Assembly: GCA_022605955.1 (NCBI GenBank)
Contig: JAKCOZ010000007.1
Span: forward strand, 11,971,501 to 12,035,500
Origin: Rallus limicola
Lineage: Eukaryota; Chordata; Aves; Gruiformes; Rallidae
Direction: 5' to 3'
DNA length: 64,000 nucleotides
Part shown: positions 60,501 through 64,000 of the stretch, piece by piece
Numbering within the stretch: the first letter of the stretch is position 1
Layout of the letters: every line of letters starts with the position of its first letter
Translations under genes and position numbers: made by a program
Notes under the pieces: generated by a model
Database searches by the model: none
The model's input: the letters and a program-made list of their open reading frames with translations, nothing else
What the model was told of the DNA's origin: nothing

Positions 60501-60689
60501 GTGCACATGAAAAGCATATTAGGGAAGACAGTTTGGGTCATCCCTGCTTCAGGTAAAGGTAAACCTATGTCGGGAATTGTTTTTGCTCAAGGACCTGGTT
60601 CTACTTGGTGGGTAATGCAGAAGGATGGAGAAACTCGATGTGTACCTCAAAGGGATTTGATTTTAGGTGAGAATAGCCAATGTAATTAG
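57495..60689 (+). CDS. pol: Pol: protease, reverse transcriptase, RNase H, integrase (about 1,064 aa by read-through)
   Basis: The frame is open from the codon after the gag TAG. The first ATG-independent start would be a GTG at 57516, so expression as a Gag-Pol fusion is more likely. Numbered from that GTG: an aspartic protease with DTG at 30-32 and a later 'CILGID'; a reverse transcriptase with 'SPIWPVRKSDG', 'LPQGWKHSP' and the catalytic YIDD at 305-308; RNase H with D615, E653, D677 and D747; an integrase with the zinc site H774, H779, C808, C811 and the catalytic D841, D900, E936, the last two separated by exactly 35 residues. A C-terminal DNA-binding-like region follows. After the integrase the frame ends with no dUTPase, which mammalian ERV-L elements carry. 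No stop or frameshift interrupts it and all catalytic residues are present. Confidence 0.95.
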   Translation, partial: RGPASSQVEERDNRVYWTVWIRWPGMSDPQEYKALVDTGAQCTIMPSNHVGTKPVSISGVTGGSQQLTVLEAEVSLTGKDWEKHPIVTGPEAPCILGIDYLRRGYFKDPKGYRWAFGIAALETEGTEQLRALPGLSDDPSVVGLLKVEEQQVPIATTTVHRRQYRTNRDSLIPIHKLIRQLESQGVISRTRSPFNSPIWPVRKSDGEWRLTVDYRGLNEVTPGMSAAVPDMLELQYELESKAAKWYATIDIANAFFSIPLAPECRPQFAFTWRGIQYTWNRLPQGWKHSPTICHGLIQTTLEKGEAPEHLQYIDDIIVWGNTAEEVFEKGKRIIQILLEAGFAIKQSKVKGPTREIQFLGIKWQDGRRQIPMDIINKIAAMSPPSNKKETQAFLGVIGFWRMHVPNYSLIVSPLYHVTRKKNDFQWGPEQQQAFEQIKREIVHAVALGPVRTGTDVTNVLYTAAGENGPTWSLWQKAQGETRGRPLGFWSRAYKGSEANYTPTEKEILAAYEGVRAASEVIGTEAQLLLAPRLPVLGWMFKGKVPSTHHATDATWSKWVALITQRARIGNPNRPGIVEVITDWPEGKDFGMSPEDEEVTRAEEAPPYNKLPENEKRYALFTDGSCRLVGRQRRWKAAVWSPTRQVAEATEGKGESSQFAEVKAIQLALDIAEREKWPMLYLYTDSWMVANALWGWLQQWKKNNWQRRGKPIWAADLWQDIAARLERLVVKVRHVDAHVPKSRAMEEHQNNHQVDKAARIEVAQVDLDWQHKGELFIARWAHDSSGHQGRDATYRWARDRGVDLTMDAIAQVIHECETCAAIKQAKRLKPLWYGGRWMKYKYGEAWQIDYITLPQTRHGKRYVLTMVEATTGWLETYPVPHATARNTILGLERQVLWRHGTPERIESDNGTHFRNALIDTWAKEHGIEWVYHIPYHAPASGKIERYNGLLKTTLKAMGGGTFKHWDTNLAKATWLVNSRGSTNRAGPAQSKFPRTVEGDRVPVVHMKSILGKTVWVIPASGKGKPMSGIVFAQGPGSTWWVMQKDGETRCVPQRDLILGENSQCN

Positions 60690-60791
60690 TAAGGTAGAAA
60701 TTGTATTATAATAAGTGCTAAATAACCCATTACAGTATATACATTATTACTTTAATTTCTGTATATATAATTGTTGTTGTGTGTTGTACCA

Positions 60792-60908
60792 ATGGAGTTA
60801 CAGCCGGAAACATACACGTCAATGAAGGAAGACTGCCACGATGATGGGATCAAGACCTACCATCACAAGAACTTTTTCCTCTTCCCCTTTGAAAATGAAC
60901 ACTTTTGA
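60792..60908 (+). CDS. small open frame (38 aa), doubtful
   Basis: It starts at an ATG in the context ACCAATGG, with a purine at -3 absent but G at +4, and reads 'MELQPETYTSMKEDCHDDG' then a His/Phe-rich end. It is charged and has no recognisable domain. It occupies the position where env or an accessory gene would lie. Chance is quite possible at this length. Confidence 0.2.
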   Translation: MELQPETYTSMKEDCHDDGIKTYHHKNFFLFPFENEHF

Positions 60909-61173
60909 TTCACAGACCATGACCATGGACCATGTCAGATACATTGGTCGAGAGCCCGAGATGCAGCATGCAACGATCCAATGGTGCATACTGACACCAT
61001 GAGAGACTGTTACAACGAATGAAGCCTGAAAGTCATGGACTAAATCATTTACTCAACAAAACTCAGAAGAATGATCCATAGACTAAAGGAATAATACAGA
61101 TATGTGTGTCTGAAACATTGGTTGTACCCAAAAGAAATGGTTGGATCTGGTCATGACGTAAATGGTATGGAAT

Positions 61174-61183
61174 AAGGGGTGGA
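61174..61183 (+). other. polypurine tract (weak)
   Basis: AAGGGGTGGA ends three bases before the 3' LTR, with one T inside. It is the only candidate primer for plus-strand synthesis at the required position. Confidence 0.6.
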
Positions 61184-61186
61184 TAA

Positions 61187-61775
61187 TGTCCTGGTTTCAG
61201 TCAGGATAGAGTTAATTTCATTTGTAGCAGCGGATGGAATGCTGTGTTTGGGAGTTAAAATGAAAACAGTGCTGATAACACCCTGATGTTTTTAGTTGCA
61301 GTCAGACAGTCAATGCCAGGACAGGTGACCCAGATGGGCCAAAGAGAATATTCCATGCCAATTACGTCCTGCCCAGGATAAAAGGGGGGCGGATGGGAGG
61401 AAGAAGGGGCGGTTCCGGGACGCGAGCGGCCGGGACGCGAGGGTCTTGGGGGACGGTCGGGTTCCGGGACGGCTCTGGGTGGTACGGCCTGAGTTGTGTG
61501 GTTCGGTGAGAAACTGCATTGTGTATCAATATTTTCATATTCTTTTGCTCTATAGTCCTGTTAGCATTGTATATATTTTATTTTTCTGTTATCTTAGTAA
61601 ACTATCCTTATCCCAACCCACGGGCCTCTTAGTTTCTTGGTTTTGGAGTTATTTGCCCCTTCCTTTTCCCTTCCCTTGTTTCCCCCCTCCCCTTTTTCCC
61701 TTTTCTCCTGCTCTTTTACTTTAAGGAGCAGGCAGCTGCGTGGATCTCGGCCCAAGCCGGGGTGAAACCACGACA
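61187..61775 (+). repeat. 3' LTR of the young provirus
   Basis: 589 bp, compared line by line with the 5' LTR: one difference only, G at 61428 where the 5' LTR has A at 55238. It carries the same promoter block (61358-61384), AGTAAA (61596-61601) and pyrimidine tract. It should supply the polyadenylation site for the proviral RNA. Frames of 69 and 92 codons occur identically in both LTRs and are not genes. Confidence 0.96.
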
Positions 61776-61780
61776 AAGAA
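61776..61780. repeat. target site duplication, right copy (AAGAA)
   Basis: Matches 54992-54996 exactly and directly follows the LTR's terminal CA. Confidence 0.92.
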
Positions 61781-62776
61781 GAGAGGAAATTCCTTCTGGA
61801 TTCCAAGGAGCAACTATTGAAATAACTCAGATATATTTTTAGCTGAAACATTAAAAAAACCAAGGTTTTTCAGTGCAGGTAAATTTCCATTTAACTTAAT
61901 TACAATTCTTAGGTTTTATAACTGATAATGTGGAATGGATTAATGATATAAAATTTGAAAACTTTATAAGAAATTATGGGTACCTATTGGAAAGCCTTTT
62001 GTATGTAAATTGTTACCTATATGCACCATTGTATGCTTCCTCAGACTTTTAGGCTTTGGCTTTTGAAATCACTGATCTGGAAATATGATAGCAACTTTTT
62101 TCCTAGGACTTTTAGATATTCCATGCATTTCTGCTGATGTTGTAAGTCTTTCTAGAGAAATGGATAAATAAATAATCCATCTGTCTCCTGACCTTGTTCC
62201 TGGTCAAAAAATTCCTAAAAAAAACCCAAAAAACCCCATATTTTCAGTTTCTTGGAATAGTGATGAATTTATATTTGGGACAGAATGTCTGTATTTTATT
62301 GTAATCAAAAGTTCCCTTCAGACCACAGAATACTGACCTGGCTATTCTTTTTTTGCTCTTTTTCTTGCTTGCAATATGTCTATGTTCAATTCTAGCCATT
62401 GTTTCTATATTTTTCTTCATTCTTTATTTTGCATTGTTACAAAATATGCATTTTTGGACAGATTTCTCCCTGATGTCTGCACATAAAGCTTCTATTATTT
62501 TAAGATTCTTATTTTGAGGGAGATGTTAAATAATGCAGTGTGGAGGATATCCCAAAGAATGGTGACTTGTGTCAGAAAAAAATTGCTATTTGCCAGAAAA
62601 AAGGGATGCTATATAATGTTTGGCATCATGCTTAGTTATGATGGCACTCGCCTGTATTTGATGTCTTCAGGCTCTTAGTTCAAGCTATGCTATAGTACGA
62701 CAATTGGTGTGGGGGGGGAAGAACCGTGATACACTTGGACTGAAAATGTGAAATTATATATAGTTAGATAATAATA
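61781..62776. other. AT-rich single-copy DNA, no gene seen
   Basis: The right flank of the provirus. No gene or repeat recognised. Confidence 0.5.
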
Positions 62777-62845
62777 TCACAGAATCACAGAATCATAGGG
62801 GTTTGAAAGGACCTTGAATGATCATTGAGTCCAACCTGATGTACA
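62777..62845 (-). repeat. CR1 LINE 3' end (very short)
   Basis: The inverted octamer tail ('atcacagaatcacagaatca') and about 45 bases of 3' UTR ('gggtttgaaaggaccttgaa', 'tcattgagtccaacct'). Confidence 0.88.
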
Positions 62846-64000
62846 GCATTAAATCCTTTCTTTTATGTAAGGCTCATTGACAGAGATGGATGATTGATAC
62901 AACATTAGACAAATTATGGTATGTTATTGTCCCACTTCATTCCTTTTCCCTTCCTGTGCATAGCACAATCCACAGGAACATGAAATCTCTCCAGTTCCAC
63001 TCATGCACTCCTTTCCCTTATGGGAAACTGAACACTTGCAATGGCTTTGCTCCCGTAAGGGATCCTAAATACTCATAGCCAGACATTGTTTTGCTCTCTA
63101 AAAGCCACTGGCTGATTCATTCCCTTGGTTGTGTAACTACTGATTGGCATTGGTAGCAAAACACTTTTAGCCTAGCCTTTTTCTTCTGGTGTATGCTTTG
63201 GCCCAAAGAAAAAGTAGCCTAGTTTAGCTCTGACCTACTTGTAATTAAATCGAGAGCTTGCTCATTGCTTAGGCTTCTTTGTTAAAATTAAAGAGTGCCC
63301 TCAAGCAACCAAGATTTGAACTAACCCCTAAAGCTGTTTTAATATCATTTACAGAATTACAGGGCAATTGTAGATATGTAGCATTTCTAAAGTATTTTGT
63401 AGGAGAGCTAACTGTAGCCAACTCAAAAGCCAATATGCATATCATAAATATTAATAAAGGAGCAATTCTCTATGGAAGAATATTCTCTGTAAGAACATCA
63501 ATATAAAATATGTTGTAATCTTTCTTTTAAATGCAAAGTTAGAAAATATCCTTAATTAACATGGATGATTTTTCTCCTGGTAACCATGACTTTGAGAGTT
63601 TTTATAGTACTGTTTTCCATAATCAAAATGACTCATTTTTAAAATCTAATTTTTGTTTTCATCTTTCTTCAAAAAATATCAAATATGAAGATTTTCATAT
63701 TTTATTTGTTTACTTGTAGGGGGTTTTAATTGCTATTGAAAGAGAAAATAAAAAATGGTTCCTCCCATCTAGTTACTATTCTTTTTTATGTGGTAGCAAT
63801 GCTTTCTTTTTTCTTTCTTTTCTTTTATTTTTGTTTCTTTCTTTTTTCTCTTCATCAACCTCTCTACAGGAAATTTTAATGACAAAAGAAAACTGAATGC
63901 ATAAGTAAGGCACTGTATAATGACCATGTAATATAATGTAAGCATATTCTTCTCTTATGCCTGGAATTTGCACTACATAAGGCAGAGGATTTTTGAATGT
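62846..64000. other. AT-rich single-copy DNA, no gene seen
   Basis: Short frames only. A CT/T-rich low-complexity stretch lies at about 63803-63852. Nothing else recognised up to the window end. Confidence 0.5.

Larger units (their letters stand above)
60690..61186 (+). other. env-less spacer between pol and 3' LTR
   Basis: 497 bp, AT-rich at first. There is no env-sized frame, no hydrophobic fusion or transmembrane coding region, and no trace of one. The longest ATG frame of note is the 38-codon one listed separately. Elements that live only by intracellular retrotransposition commonly have such a spacer, which may carry RNA export or packaging signals; none is recognised here. Confidence 0.85.
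54997..61775 (+). mobile_element. young, env-less ERV-L-like provirus
   Basis: A complete provirus of 6,779 bp: LTR, primer binding site, gag, an in-frame stop, pol, a short env-less spacer, a purine tract and LTR. The LTRs (589 bp each) differ at one base, A at 55238 against G at 61428, where the G sits in a CpG; the change looks like ordinary CpG decay. The 5-bp duplication AAGAA flanks it. Both reading frames are fully open and every catalytic motif I checked is intact. The capsid motif WLLRCWD in gag and the YIDD motif in RT point to the ERV-L side of the family, but the primer site is the lysine type and there is no dUTPase. At a neutral rate of about 2e-9 per site per year, one difference corresponds to well under a million years, with large error. 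Confidence 0.95.

Noticed and set aside
60690..61186. A possible env or accessory gene after pol
   Set aside because: Only 497 bases are available, no long frame or transmembrane coding region is present, and the 38-codon frame is too short to be persuasive.
1..64000. CRISPR arrays, bacterial-type operons, rRNA or tRNA genes
   Set aside because: No regularly spaced repeats, ribosome-binding sites, cloverleaf-like sequence or rRNA segments were seen; the window is vertebrate in character.

Overview
The window looks like bird genomic DNA from a gene-poor, AT-rich region (a long intergenic stretch or a large intron). The evidence is about sixteen 5'-truncated CR1 LINE pieces on both strands, many ending in the CR1 octamer tail (ATTCTGTG or its complement), together with several endogenous-retrovirus LTRs of the avian ERV-L and class II kinds. 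I see no convincing host protein-coding gene and no rRNA, tRNA or CRISPR. Two short exon-like segments (27511-27659 on the minus strand and 37645-37736 on the plus strand) are offered only at low confidence.

The main feature is a nearly complete, very young provirus at 54997-61775 on the plus strand. Two 589-bp LTRs differ at one base and are flanked by a 5-bp duplication (AAGAA). The primer binding site is an 18/18 match to the site I recall as tRNA-Lys(1,2). An open 596-codon gag is followed by a single in-frame TAG and then an open pol of about 1,064 codons with protease, RT, RNase H and integrase motifs intact. There is no env, only 497 bp between pol and the 3' LTR, and no room for a dUTPase domain. 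The gag start is strongly hydrophobic, unlike an ordinary matrix protein. Just 3' of the gag stop lies a 6-bp hairpin whose loop is exactly complementary to a site 47 nt further on, which suggests stop-codon read-through for Gag-Pol, as in gammaretroviruses.

Other retroviral remains, left to right: an old relative (2556-3946) with LTR, primer site and partial gag joined by a roughly 3.2-kb internal deletion to a short pol scrap; a class II, alpharetrovirus-like LTR (about 9742-10169); the 3' tip of a second LTR family (10964-11140), seen in full at 44281-45141 where it is nested in a CR1; a 599-bp solo ERV-L-type LTR with a GTTTC duplication (36660-37258); a 5'-truncated LTR close to the young provirus family (38994-39430); and another solo LTR (51004-51587). 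Together they show repeated colonisation by one LTR lineage, ending in the young provirus.

The rest is AT-rich single-copy sequence with small microsatellites, in which I recognise nothing. Coordinates of old repeats are estimates, since their edges were judged by eye.
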